Assembly: GCA_025350105.1 (NCBI GenBank)
Contig: JANXYJ010000147.1
Span: 1 to 64,000, forward strand
Source of the DNA: Terriglobia bacterium
Lineage (GTDB): Bacteria; Acidobacteriota; Terriglobia; Bryobacterales; Bryobacteraceae
Direction of reading: 5' to 3'
DNA: 64,000 nucleotides
The notes under the pieces were generated by a model. It saw nothing but the letters and a program-made list of their open reading frames with translations, was not told where the DNA came from and made no database searches. Of the stretch, positions 56,710 to 64,000 are shown piece after piece. Every line of letters begins with the position of its first letter. Positions within the stretch are counted from its first letter, which is position 1. The translations under genes were made by a program, and so were the position numbers.

Positions 56710-56894
56710 GATTCTCCTGCAATTTATAGCATAGCGTGCAGGTCCCGGAACACTGCGAAATGGCTCATCGCGGATCATGCTACGCCAGGGCCCGGCGCAA
56801 CTCGGATGGCCTTCCCGCCGGCCGTTTCAACGTATACAATGGTCGGGTTCGCAAAACTTGGTTGGTAAAGAAATCAGGTAAAGTGGGGTCGCAC

Positions 56895-58241
56895 ATGATC
56901 AGAATTCTTTTTGCCGGTTTGTTGGTTTCGGGCCTGTCCGCCGTCGCCGCCGACAATGCCGCTGAAGATAAAGCCACCTTCCACAAAGACGTGGAGCCCA
57001 TCCTCCAGCGCAATTGCCAGACCTGCCACCGGCCGGGTCAGATTGCGCCCATGCCGTTCCTCACCTATCAAGGCACACGCCCCTGGGCCAAGGCCATGAA
57101 AGCCGCCGTGCTTTCCCGCAAAATGCCGCCCTGGTTCGCCGATCCCAAGTACGGGAAATTTTCCAACGACCATTCGCTGAAACAAACCGAGATCGACACC
57201 ATTGCCCAGTGGGCCGACGCCGGAGCCCCCGAAGGCGATGCCAAGGACGCGCCGGTGGCCGTGAAATGGCCCGACGGTTGGAGCATTCAGCCCGACGTGA
57301 TTCTGGATGGCCCGGTCACCGACGTTCCGGCTCAACCTAAAAAGAGCGTGATCGAGTGGATTTCCGTCACCATCCCCACCGGATTCACCGAAGACACCTG
57401 GGTAACATCGGTGCAGATTAAACCCCAGCACCCGGAGGTCGCCCATCACATCTGCTCCGGCTTCAATCCGCACACCGAAGGCGTGAAATACTTCCAACCC
57501 ATTTGGACCGACAAGATCCGCGACGAAGAAGGTTCGGCGGTGGTGGACAACGGGCCGACGTTTGGGCCAGCATCTACGTCCCGCGCCACCAGCATGGCGG
57601 AGGATTGCTACCTGCCCGGCATGGTGGCGGCGGATTATCGCGGCTTTAAGGCCGCCAAACTGGTCCCCGCTGGCAGTGACTTGACTTTGAACCTGCACTA
57701 CACCCCGAATGGAACCGCCGTCTCCGATCACGTTCGCATCGGCCTGACCATCGCCAAAGCACCTCCCGCGCGCCGCTATGTTTCGCTCAGTTCCACTGCC
57801 ACCTTCGATCCCAAGGTTTTCGCCATTCCGCCCAATGATCCTAACTGGCAAAGTCCTCCGGCGGAAGCCTTATTCCTGCGCGACGCCGAACTGGTGTTCA
57901 TGATGCCGCACATGCATGTTCGCGGCAAAGATATGACCTATACGCTGGAATATCCCGACGGACGAAAGGAAGTGGTGCTCAACGTTCCCAGGTACGATTT
58001 CAATTGGCAACTGGGCTACGAAACATCCGTGAAGGTTCCGAAGGGAACCAAATTACATGTGGACGCGCACTTCGACAATTCCACCAACAACAAATTCAAC
58101 CCCAACCCGAACAAAACCGTCTACTACGGCGAAATGACCTGGGAGGAAATGATGTTCCCGTTCTTCGGTGTGGTTGTCGATCAGGACGCAGATCCGGCGA
58201 AAATCATCACCACTCGTATCCGCGCACCTGGCGGCGCGTAG
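56895..58241 (+). CDS. Secreted cytochrome c and copper-monooxygenase-like protein
   Basis: A 448-residue exported protein. Signal peptide ILFAGLLVSGLSAVAA is followed by a c-type haem motif NCQTCHRPGQIAPMPF (Cys41, Cys44, His45) and WAKAMKAAVLSRKMPPWFAD. The C-terminal part resembles the copper type II ascorbate-dependent monooxygenase fold, with paired histidines PEVAHHICSGF, LHYTPNG and MMPHMHVRGKDMTYTLEYPD. This fusion is common in Acidobacteria and Planctomycetes, with no defined reaction. It is divergent from the RND permease. The start at 56895 is chosen for the signal peptide. Confidence 0.9.
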   Translation: MIRILFAGLLVSGLSAVAADNAAEDKATFHKDVEPILQRNCQTCHRPGQIAPMPFLTYQGTRPWAKAMKAAVLSRKMPPWFADPKYGKFSNDHSLKQTEIDTIAQWADAGAPEGDAKDAPVAVKWPDGWSIQPDVILDGPVTDVPAQPKKSVIEWISVTIPTGFTEDTWVTSVQIKPQHPEVAHHICSGFNPHTEGVKYFQPIWTDKIRDEEGSAVVDNGPTFGPASTSRATSMAEDCYLPGMVAADYRGFKAAKLVPAGSDLTLNLHYTPNGTAVSDHVRIGLTIAKAPPARRYVSLSSTATFDPKVFAIPPNDPNWQSPPAEALFLRDAELVFMMPHMHVRGKDMTYTLEYPDGRKEVVLNVPRYDFNWQLGYETSVKVPKGTKLHVDAHFDNSTNNKFNPNPNKTVYYGEMTWEEMMFPFFGVVVDQDADPAKIITTRIRAPGGA

Positions 58242-58244
58242 CCG

Positions 58245-58300
58245 CAGTCTCTTCGTAAGCGTCTCTTACTAAGCGTCTCTTACTAAACATCTCTTACTAA
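58245..58300 (+). repeat. Four 14-bp tandem units at a convergent gene junction
   Basis: Two identical gcgtctcttactaa units (58259, 58273) are flanked by cagtctcttcgtaa (58245) and acatctcttactaa (58287). The array lies between two convergent genes, and its last unit reaches into the stop codon of the phosphodiesterase gene (58297). Confidence 0.85.
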
Positions 58301-59412
58301 CGCGAACCCACCAACACGTCCCCCATCGGTGCGCCGGCCTCCGGCTTACTGGCCAGATAATTTTCGCCCAGCAAAGCCGCCACCGTCGCAGCCAGTTGGC
58401 TTTGCTTCACCAAAGGCGTCTGCTTGCGTTCCCCCTGCGCCGCCGTGTCCGGACCCAGAAACGCCATCCAAATGTATTTCGAATCGGGTGTCCCGCGCCC
58501 GTGCGCGCGCCAGCTTTCGCCGTCACCACGTCCATGATCGGTTGTAAATACAAGCGTTGTGGTCCCCCGATATTCTGGGTCGGACGCCACTGTCTCCCAT
58601 AAAACCCGTAAGTATTCGTCCGCCCGATGCGCCGACCGCAAGTACTCCCCGTACTTGCCATCATGCGCCCACTCATCGGCTTCGCCCAACGAAAGATACA
58701 GCAACCTCGGCTTCCGTTGTTTCAAATATTCCAGCGCCGTGTGAAACGTGATGGAGTCAAACGGTTCTTCCCGCCAATCACGTGGCGCCTCGGCTTTAAG
58801 CCGGTTCAATAACTCTATCTGCGGATTTCCCGGCAACCCCCTAAAAGGCTCAAAGCCATAATTTAGCGGAAACTTGGCTCGCCCGCTGTTTAATATGTGG
58901 CCAAAATGATCCCAGGCCGCAAACGCCGCCACCTTCCCGTGAAACGCCGGCTTTTGCTCCAACCATTCCAGCACGCTGACGTTCGGGTTGTTTTCGAAAT
59001 CATTGCTGTCGATCCGTGGATCCGCCACTCCCGTTAGCGTTTCGTTGTAACCGGGATACGACAGATTGAACCCGTTGGTGACCACCACCTCCGACCCCAA
59101 TCCCCGGTTGCCGTAAACCTGGCCCTGCCTGGCAATTACGGACCAAAAAAATGGCAGGAGTGCGGAACGCGCGGTCTCGGGTGATTCGCGCTGAAACAAC
59201 GCCTTAATCCCACTGATAGAGGAGACGTGATTCTCCGCCGTCATCAACGCCGGGTCCGCGCCCGCAAAAACTTCCTGCGTGCGCAGGCCGTCCATCATCA
59301 CCCAAATTACGTGCGTCGTTTTCAGCTTTGACTGGGAACTTACAGAATTGGCGCTGATAACCAGCGCCAGGCACACCCGCCTGATAATCCCTGCCGATTG
59401 GTTCACATGCAT
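58297..59412 (-). CDS. Alkaline phosphatase-superfamily phosphodiesterase-like protein
   Basis: A 371-residue exported protein. After a signal-like N-terminus (IIRRVCLALVISANSVSSQ) comes a nucleotide pyrophosphatase/sulfatase-type fold: THVIWVMMDGLRTQEVFAGA (first metal Asp), NLSYPGYNETLTGVADPRID (nucleophile Thr region), VAAFAAWDHFGHIL, and the second metal site LVFTTDHGRGDGESW. Members hydrolyse phosphodiesters or act on other substrates. The substrate is not known. The ATG at 59412 (MHVNQSAG) is chosen because longer starts would overlap the divergent DUF1801 gene. Its 3' end lies in the 14-bp repeat array. Confidence 0.82.
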   Translation of the reverse strand: MHVNQSAGIIRRVCLALVISANSVSSQSKLKTTHVIWVMMDGLRTQEVFAGADPALMTAENHVSSISGIKALFQRESPETARSALLPFFWSVIARQGQVYGNRGLGSEVVVTNGFNLSYPGYNETLTGVADPRIDSNDFENNPNVSVLEWLEQKPAFHGKVAAFAAWDHFGHILNSGRAKFPLNYGFEPFRGLPGNPQIELLNRLKAEAPRDWREEPFDSITFHTALEYLKQRKPRLLYLSLGEADEWAHDGKYGEYLRSAHRADEYLRVLWETVASDPEYRGTTTLVFTTDHGRGDGESWRAHGRGTPDSKYIWMAFLGPDTAAQGERKQTPLVKQSQLAATVAALLGENYLASKPEAGAPMGDVLVGSR

Positions 59413-59443
59413 ATAATACGATGCGGGAGATTGAATAGAAGCC

Positions 59444-59812
59444 ATGCACAGCAAAGCCCCTGACGTCGACGCCTATATCAAAGAAGCCCCCGCCGAACGC
59501 CAGGCCGCGCTCACCAAACTCCGCGATCTGTGCCGCAAACAGCTGAAAGGCTACGCCGAAACCATGGAGTACGGCATGCCCTGCTACCGCAACGGCGACG
59601 CCGTGGAAGTCTCCTTCGCCAGCCAAAAGCAAAACATCGCTGTGTATATATTGAAGACGCAAGTGCTCACGGCCCACCAAGAAGAACTGCGCGGTGTGCC
59701 CAAAGGCAAATCGTGCCTGCGCTTTACCAAGCCCGAAAAAATCGACTTCGCTCTGCTGGGGCGGCTATTTGCCGCGTCGCGGACCATGTCCGTCGCGCCG
59801 TGCTCGGACTGA
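59444..59812 (+). CDS. DUF1801 family protein
   Basis: A 122-residue cytosolic protein of the YdhG-like DUF1801 family: APDVDAYIKEAPAERQAAL, LRDLCRKQLKGYAETMEYGM, PCYRNGDAVEVSFASQKQ and GKSCLRFTKPEKIDFALL. Structural relatives are small and of unknown activity. A purine-rich site precedes the ATG. It is divergent from the phosphodiesterase-like gene by 31 bp, so shared regulation is possible. Confidence 0.9.
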   Translation: MHSKAPDVDAYIKEAPAERQAALTKLRDLCRKQLKGYAETMEYGMPCYRNGDAVEVSFASQKQNIAVYILKTQVLTAHQEELRGVPKGKSCLRFTKPEKIDFALLGRLFAASRTMSVAPCSD

Positions 59813-59834
59813 AGCCTCTATTTGTCATTCCGGA

Positions 59835-61181
59835 TCACCGGTCATTTCTAATCATCTTCCCGCCCTTCATCACAAACTTCACCCGCTGCAGCTCGGTGAT
59901 GTCCGCCAGCGGATCGCCCTTCACCGCAACTAAATCGGCATACTTGCCCTTTTCAATCGAACCCATCTGATCCTGCCAGCCCATCGCCTCGGCATTGATG
60001 ATCGTCCCCGATTGAATCGCCGCCGCCGGCGTCATGTGCGCGCGTTTCACCAGCGCTTCAAACTCCAGCGCCTGCGTGCCATGCGCAAACGTCGAGCCAT
60101 CCGCGCCACTCCCCACCATCACTTTAATGCCCGGCGTCTTCGCGGCCATCGTCGCGGCTTTCTCAAAAATCGGAATGATGCGATACTTCCCGCCCGTGTT
60201 CTTGTTGTCGTTGTCGTCCATGTAGGGCTCTACGTACCGGATAATCGTCGGATCGTAATACAGCTTCTTCGCCGCCATCATGTTGATCTGTTCCTGATCC
60301 AGCCCAAATCCGTGTTCAATGGTGTCGCAACCCGCGATAATCGAATTGCGCTGGCCTTCGCCGCCGTAAACATGGCAGCCGGCTTTCTTGCCCAGCTTGT
60401 GCGTTTCATCGATGATCGCCTGCACCACCGCCAGCGGATACGTGACTACATATTGATCCTTGCCGTCCGCTGTAAATGAATACGCGCCCGCAGGATAAAG
60501 TTTGATCCAATCCGCTCCCCGCGCCACTTGTTCCCGCACCGCCGCCCGCCCCTCTTCCGCGTTGTGAACCACGGCCGCACCCAGTGGATCGGCGGGACCA
60601 GTTGCTGGCGTGCTGCTCCACACAATTCCCACCGTCGACACCTGATACCGCGGCCCATCGATCCGCCCCTGATTGATCGCATCGCGAATGGCCACATCGC
60701 CATACCCATTCCCGTGCGACGTCATATCGCGAGCTGCCGTAAATCCCGCGCGCAAATCAAACTGGGCATTTTGCGCCGCAATCAGCATGTATTGTTCAGT
60801 GGTTCCTCCAGCCTTTCGCTGGTTGAACATGTGCGTGTGCCCGTCAATCAGCCCGGGCAGTACCGTCGATTGCCGCAGGTCAATCACCTCCGCGCCCGCC
60901 GGAATTTTCACCTGCCCCTCCGGACCAACTTCCGTGATGCGCTCCCCTGAAAGCAGAATCGTCTGCTTCGTCAGCATCTTCCCGCTCTTGCTATCGAACA
61001 ATTTCCCTGCCCGCACCGCCGTAACGTGCGGCGCAGGTGGGCATTGGAAAATGCCGCCATCGGCACCAACACAAGGCGTCGCGCCCGCGCCCCTCCACGG
61101 AGCCAGCGGCGGCAACGGTTGAGCACCCGCCGTCGCCAAAATCAATCCAAAAGCAGCTGCGATAAGAGTTGGACGTTTCAA
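59835..61181 (-). CDS. Exported amidohydrolase-family protein
   Basis: A 448-residue metal-dependent hydrolase with signal peptide LIAAAFGLILATAGAQ. Amidohydrolase blocks: STVLPGLIDGHTHMFNQ (first metal site), FTAARDMTSHGNGYGDVA, KKAGCHVYGGEGQRN, CDTIEHGFGLDQEQ, and the final Asp in VMVGSGADGSTFAHGT, with the usual C-terminal KGKYADLVAVKGDPL. Resembles imidazolonepropionase-like or prolidase-type amidohydrolases found in Acidobacteria. Substrate unknown. The start appears to be TTG at 61181, with a strong GGAGGAGG about 12 bases upstream. Confidence 0.92.
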   Translation of the reverse strand: MKRPTLIAAAFGLILATAGAQPLPPLAPWRGAGATPCVGADGGIFQCPPAPHVTAVRAGKLFDSKSGKMLTKQTILLSGERITEVGPEGQVKIPAGAEVIDLRQSTVLPGLIDGHTHMFNQRKAGGTTEQYMLIAAQNAQFDLRAGFTAARDMTSHGNGYGDVAIRDAINQGRIDGPRYQVSTVGIVWSSTPATGPADPLGAAVVHNAEEGRAAVREQVARGADWIKLYPAGAYSFTADGKDQYVVTYPLAVVQAIIDETHKLGKKAGCHVYGGEGQRNSIIAGCDTIEHGFGLDQEQINMMAAKKLYYDPTIIRYVEPYMDDNDNKNTGGKYRIIPIFEKAATMAAKTPGIKVMVGSGADGSTFAHGTQALEFEALVKRAHMTPAAAIQSGTIINAEAMGWQDQMGSIEKGKYADLVAVKGDPLADITELQRVKFVMKGGKMIRNDR

Positions 61182-61404
61182 TGTGTAGTCGCCTCCTCCG
61201 TATAGCTTACTCGTGTCTGGCTGTTCTTGCGCTTTGGGGCCCCATCCTAGCGGCTAGGTGTGGATAATGGGAATCAAAAGGTAGCACCAAGCCGCCAGCG
61301 TGAGCGAGCGACGTTCTCAGGAGCCCGCATGGAACCTTGCTGCTAACATGAGAGGCATTGGCATTCACGCTGGCAATCGCAGACGACAATGGGCCCACTG
61401 AGGC

Positions 61405-62544
61405 GTGCAGCTTGTGAAACCCGCGCCCGTCATGTTGTGGTGCCGCGATCTCACCGGCGGCGGTGGCTCCGAACGGCAATTGATGGAAGTGGCCAAGGCC
61501 CTGGACCGCTCCCGCTTCGCGCCCCAAGTAGGCTGCTTTCACCTCGGCGACACAGCTTTGCAGGATCTGCGGCAACATCAGGTGCCGGTCCATCAGTTCC
61601 AGCTCACCAGCCTGAAATCGCCGCGTGCGCTCGCGGCAGCCTGGAACATTTTTCGCCATCTTCGTCGTGAACGCATCGCGCTGGCCCATGCCTTTGATTA
61701 CCCCTCCTCCTGTATTATTTTGCCCATTGCGCATTACGCCGGGGTCCCGGTAGTGCTCGATAGCCAACGCGGTTCACCCAAGTTGACGCCATCGAATTAC
61801 CGCCGCTGGCAGGTCTGGGCCGACACGAAGGCCCAAGGCATCGTGACGAATTCCGCCGCCTTGCAGCAAGAACTGGCCGACGAATACCACGTCCCCGCCC
61901 GAAAACTTCGCGTCTGCCCCAACGGCATGCACGCCGCCGGCTTTCACACCAACGCACGGCCCGTGCCGTCGTCACAACGCCCGGCAGCATTGGCAAATGC
62001 GTCTTTGGTCATCGGCTGCATCGCCATGTGGCGCCCCGAAAAGGATCTGCTCACTTTAATCAACGCCTTTGCACAAGTCAGCCCCTTGCATCCCGGCCTG
62101 AAACTTGTGCTGGTGGGAGCCGGTCCCGTCGAAGCCAATCTGCGCGAGCGCGTCCGCGAGCTGAGTTTAACCGAAAGCGTCGTCCTCGAGCCTTTCACCC
62201 CGGACCCCGCCCCCTGGCATGCCGCCATCGACATCTTCGTGCTGCCGTCCCTCTCCGAAGCCATGTCCAACTCGCTCATGGAAGCCATGGCCTCCGGCGC
62301 CGCCGTCATCGCCTCCGCCGTCGGTGGCAACCGCGAACTCGTCACCCCCGAAGTCCATGGCCTGCTCTTCCCCGCCGGTGACAAACAGGCGCTCGCCGCC
62401 TGTCTCACCCGTTTAATTGACGACCCAGAACTTCGCGCCCGCCTAGGCAGCGCCGCCGCAAAATTGCTGCAGGAGCAATACTCCATCGAAGCCATGGCCG
62501 AACGCATGGGCGCGATTTATGACGAGTTTTTGGCAGGCGGATGA
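61405..62544 (+). CDS. Glycosyltransferase family 4 protein
   Basis: A 379-residue GT-B glycosyltransferase. The N-terminal domain begins CRDLTGGGGSERQLMEVAKA, as in GT4 enzymes that recognise lipid-linked acceptors. The C-terminal domain has IAMWRPEKDLLTLINAF, KLVLVGAGPVEANLRERV, and the EX7E motif in PSLSEAMSNSLMEAMASGAA, then VGGNRELVTPEVHGLLFPAG. Likely builds a surface polysaccharide or lipopolysaccharide. It stands alone, without other glycan genes. Starts at GTG 61405. Confidence 0.93.
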   Translation: MQLVKPAPVMLWCRDLTGGGGSERQLMEVAKALDRSRFAPQVGCFHLGDTALQDLRQHQVPVHQFQLTSLKSPRALAAAWNIFRHLRRERIALAHAFDYPSSCIILPIAHYAGVPVVLDSQRGSPKLTPSNYRRWQVWADTKAQGIVTNSAALQQELADEYHVPARKLRVCPNGMHAAGFHTNARPVPSSQRPAALANASLVIGCIAMWRPEKDLLTLINAFAQVSPLHPGLKLVLVGAGPVEANLRERVRELSLTESVVLEPFTPDPAPWHAAIDIFVLPSLSEAMSNSLMEAMASGAAVIASAVGGNRELVTPEVHGLLFPAGDKQALAACLTRLIDDPELRARLGSAAAKLLQEQYSIEAMAERMGAIYDEFLAGG

Positions 62545-62807
62545 GCTGCGTTCCGTGCAAAACCACGAGCGGCACTTTGGAATAGGCGGTTAAGAATCAT
62601 CGAAATACGCGGGAATATGGCCGAAATCGGCAAGCCGGAAGAGGCGTTTCCCTACCCTGGATGCCCAAAATCAAAACGATGCGTCTGGCCGCACTCCAGG
62701 TACCGGCAAATGGAAAATGTTTTAGAGGTTGAGCGCCTGAGGCAAACCCAGACCAGACAAGATGGCAAATCAAAGACGACGCGGAAATGACGCGCGTCCT
62801 TCGCATT

Positions 62808-63251
62808 TTATTCAGTATCAGGAAAATCGTAAAGGCTAGCCTTTTGGGCGAGCCTGCGAGCTAACGCTTCGGCAGCGGCTAGATCACCGCTACTCTGAGT
62901 TCGATCTGGAAATCCGACGATGAGAGCATGCTTAGGGTCCGCTTCCTCTCCATCAGCAACCACATCGAGGGGCTTCGCTTCCCGAATGTCGCCCACCAAA
63001 ATAGAACAGGCGCAGCGGCCCTCGGAAGTGAACTTTCTTCGATGCAGTTCACGATAAACAGCATCTTCGATAGACACAGATAGCCCGTCGCGATCTTGCC
63101 CCTCGGCGCGTGGCATGAAAACCGATTTGCGCACCGCGCCTTTCGCGTTTACTTCCGTCAGTCTGCACTGCCGAAGTGCTCGACCCTCACTGGGAATCTG
63201 TGGTGTCGGTCCCGTCATCGAGGGAATTCGGTCAATTTTCCATTCAGCCAA
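62808..63251 (-). CDS. Hypothetical protein, third gene of right-edge operon
   Basis: A 147-residue soluble protein: LRQCRLTEVNAKGAVRKSVF, RDGLSVSIEDAVYRELHRRK, EGRCACSILVGDIREAKPLD and KHALIVGFPDRTQSSGDLAA, ending RRLAQKASLYDFPDTE. I do not recognise a family. Its start overlaps the previous gene by 37 bp on the same strand, so it belongs to a tight operon with the two genes upstream. Base composition of the operon is slightly AT-richer than the glycosyltransferase side, which hints at acquisition. Confidence 0.7.
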   Translation of the reverse strand: MAEWKIDRIPSMTGPTPQIPSEGRALRQCRLTEVNAKGAVRKSVFMPRAEGQDRDGLSVSIEDAVYRELHRRKFTSEGRCACSILVGDIREAKPLDVVADGEEADPKHALIVGFPDRTQSSGDLAAAEALARRLAQKASLYDFPDTE

Positions 63252-63790
63252 GATAGCAAGCGATTTAAGCGTGTCTTCGAGAGGTCGTGGGCAATCCCGT
63301 GCTGATCATCGTTTGAGTAAAAGAGGTACGGGCGCTGACTCTGTTCGTAGGGGCAAACCAACTCAAGTGTCTTATCGCCCTGTTCCCACACAATGCGTAC
63401 CGCCCCGTCCCGATCAAACGAGATATCGCTAGGTAGCAGGAGTCTAGCGCCGGATTCCAACATCCGAAATGCTATCTCTCCCGCAGCCGCTGTTCCGTAG
63501 TCGCTCGGCCCCAGCCTGCCCAATTCATCAGAATCGGGCGAGGGTGGCCAAACTTCAACTTGGCGCAGAATATCCGCATACGCGGTCATGGACTCTTGCC
63601 CTATGGAACTCTGTGGGGCAAGCGATGGAGTTTGTAGCGAAAGAATGCCTTGGCGTAGACCCTCTCCATAGTTAAAAATATACAGATCGTCCTCAAGCGC
63701 GTGCGCGTCACTCGGCCCACCAAGGATTCGCCCACCTGAATCGACCGAACTACGTTGTCGCCAGCGCTGCGTGCCATCAACTAGGGTCAT
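63215..63790 (-). CDS. Hypothetical protein, second gene of right-edge operon
   Basis: A 191-residue soluble protein: ILSLQTPSLAPQSSIGQESM, YADILRQVEVWPPSPDSDEL and TAAAGEIAFRMLESGARLLL, then ISFDRDGAVRIVWEQGDKTL and LVCPYEQSQRPYLFYSNDDQ. The middle could be a beta-sandwich. The start overlaps the TIGR04255-like gene by 14 bp and it in turn overlaps the next gene. No function recognised. Confidence 0.72.
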   Translation of the reverse strand: MTLVDGTQRWRQRSSVDSGGRILGGPSDAHALEDDLYIFNYGEGLRQGILSLQTPSLAPQSSIGQESMTAYADILRQVEVWPPSPDSDELGRLGPSDYGTAAAGEIAFRMLESGARLLLPSDISFDRDGAVRIVWEQGDKTLELVCPYEQSQRPYLFYSNDDQHGIAHDLSKTRLNRLLSWLNGKLTEFPR

Positions 63791-64000
63791 CGTTCCGATA
63801 CCTTTCTATTGCCCTTGTGGTTAAACTATTGAAAAAGATTCGATTCTTCAAACACCTTAGCTCTTCCAGAGCAGCCCAAATGCCTTCGTCATCGTTCGGA
63901 TCCATATGAACATCACGGAGTGCGTCTACATCAAAGATCAGGGGGGGGGCGGATTCTCCTCCCTGCATCGGTGCCAACGTTTGGTGAATCACCGCGACGG
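63777..64000 (-). CDS. TIGR04255-like protein, C-terminal part, cut by window edge
   Basis: The frame is open to the right edge. The visible end reads VIHQTLAPMQGG, APPLIFDVDALRDVHMDPND and LEELRCLKNRIFFNSLTTRA. This matches the usual C-terminal pattern of TIGR04255 proteins (D.D..R..... and L.LR..KN.IFF...T), which are about 250 residues. A run of nine C on the coding strand (63941-63949) falls within the coding sequence and could cause slippage. The GTG at 63992 is internal, not the start. It leads a three-gene operon. Function is unknown. Confidence 0.6.
   Translation of the reverse strand, partial: VAVIHQTLAPMQGGESAPPLIFDVDALRDVHMDPNDDEGIWAALEELRCLKNRIFFNSLTTRAIERYRNDDPS

Overview
The window looks like chromosomal DNA from a Gram-negative, GC-rich soil bacterium, most likely an acidobacterium near Bryobacter/Solibacter. 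This is inferred from gene content, not from any marker search. Pointers are an Omp85/SurA-like/TamB outer-membrane assembly operon, a giant SBBP beta-propeller secreted protein, DUF1592 and DUF1552 proteins beside an ankyrin protein, two secreted paralogues of a type common in that group, two DUF1223 proteins, and ordinary core genes (guaB, speA, ssb, holB, tldD/tldE, tRNA-Ala). There is no sign of a plasmid or prophage.

Layout. 0-5 kb: a frameshifted secreted-protein gene, a TauE/SafE permease, a glycine-rich secreted protein, an O6-alkylguanine repair protein and an OxlT-like MFS transporter. 5-13 kb: a minus-strand operon (Omp85, SurA-like chaperone, TamB). 13-17 kb: a 1280-residue SBBP protein behind a triple 11-bp repeat that resembles a Pho box. 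17-20.7 kb: a mosaic accessory stretch with two RAYT (REP-associated transposase) remnants, several REP-like palindromes, a BAX-inhibitor-1-like membrane protein and a lower-GC secreted protein. 20.7-31.6 kb: metabolic and information genes (MBL hydrolase, YgfZ/GcvT-like protein, tRNA-Ala, speA, guaB, pseudouridine synthase, holB). 31.6-38.9 kb: an Hfq-like protein, ABC exporter, small cysteine protein, methyltransferase, VWA-like secreted protein and ssb. 38.9-40.3 kb: a gene-empty stretch. 40.3-46.5 kb: a VOC dioxygenase-like protein, TldD/TldE protease pair, response regulator, and a DUF6986 aldolase-like protein with an XRE regulator. 46.9-53.4 kb: two small proteins, an atypical Rieske protein, and the ankyrin/DUF1552/DUF1592 cluster. 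53.5-62.5 kb: an orphan RND pump, a cytochrome/copper-monooxygenase-like protein, a phosphodiesterase-like protein, DUF1801, an amidohydrolase and a glycosyltransferase. 62.8-64 kb: a three-gene operon ending in a TIGR04255-like gene cut by the window edge.

The observations most worth following are: (1) the RAYT/REP mosaic with genes lodged between the copies; (2) a Rieske-type protein whose first histidine ligand is replaced by cysteine; (3) the Pho-box-like triple repeat in front of the SBBP giant; (4) the ankyrin/DUF1552/DUF1592 cluster; and (5) the three-gene operon at the right edge. I did not find a clear CRISPR, toxin-antitoxin, secretion or biosynthetic system. All family names rest on reading the sequence, with no database search.
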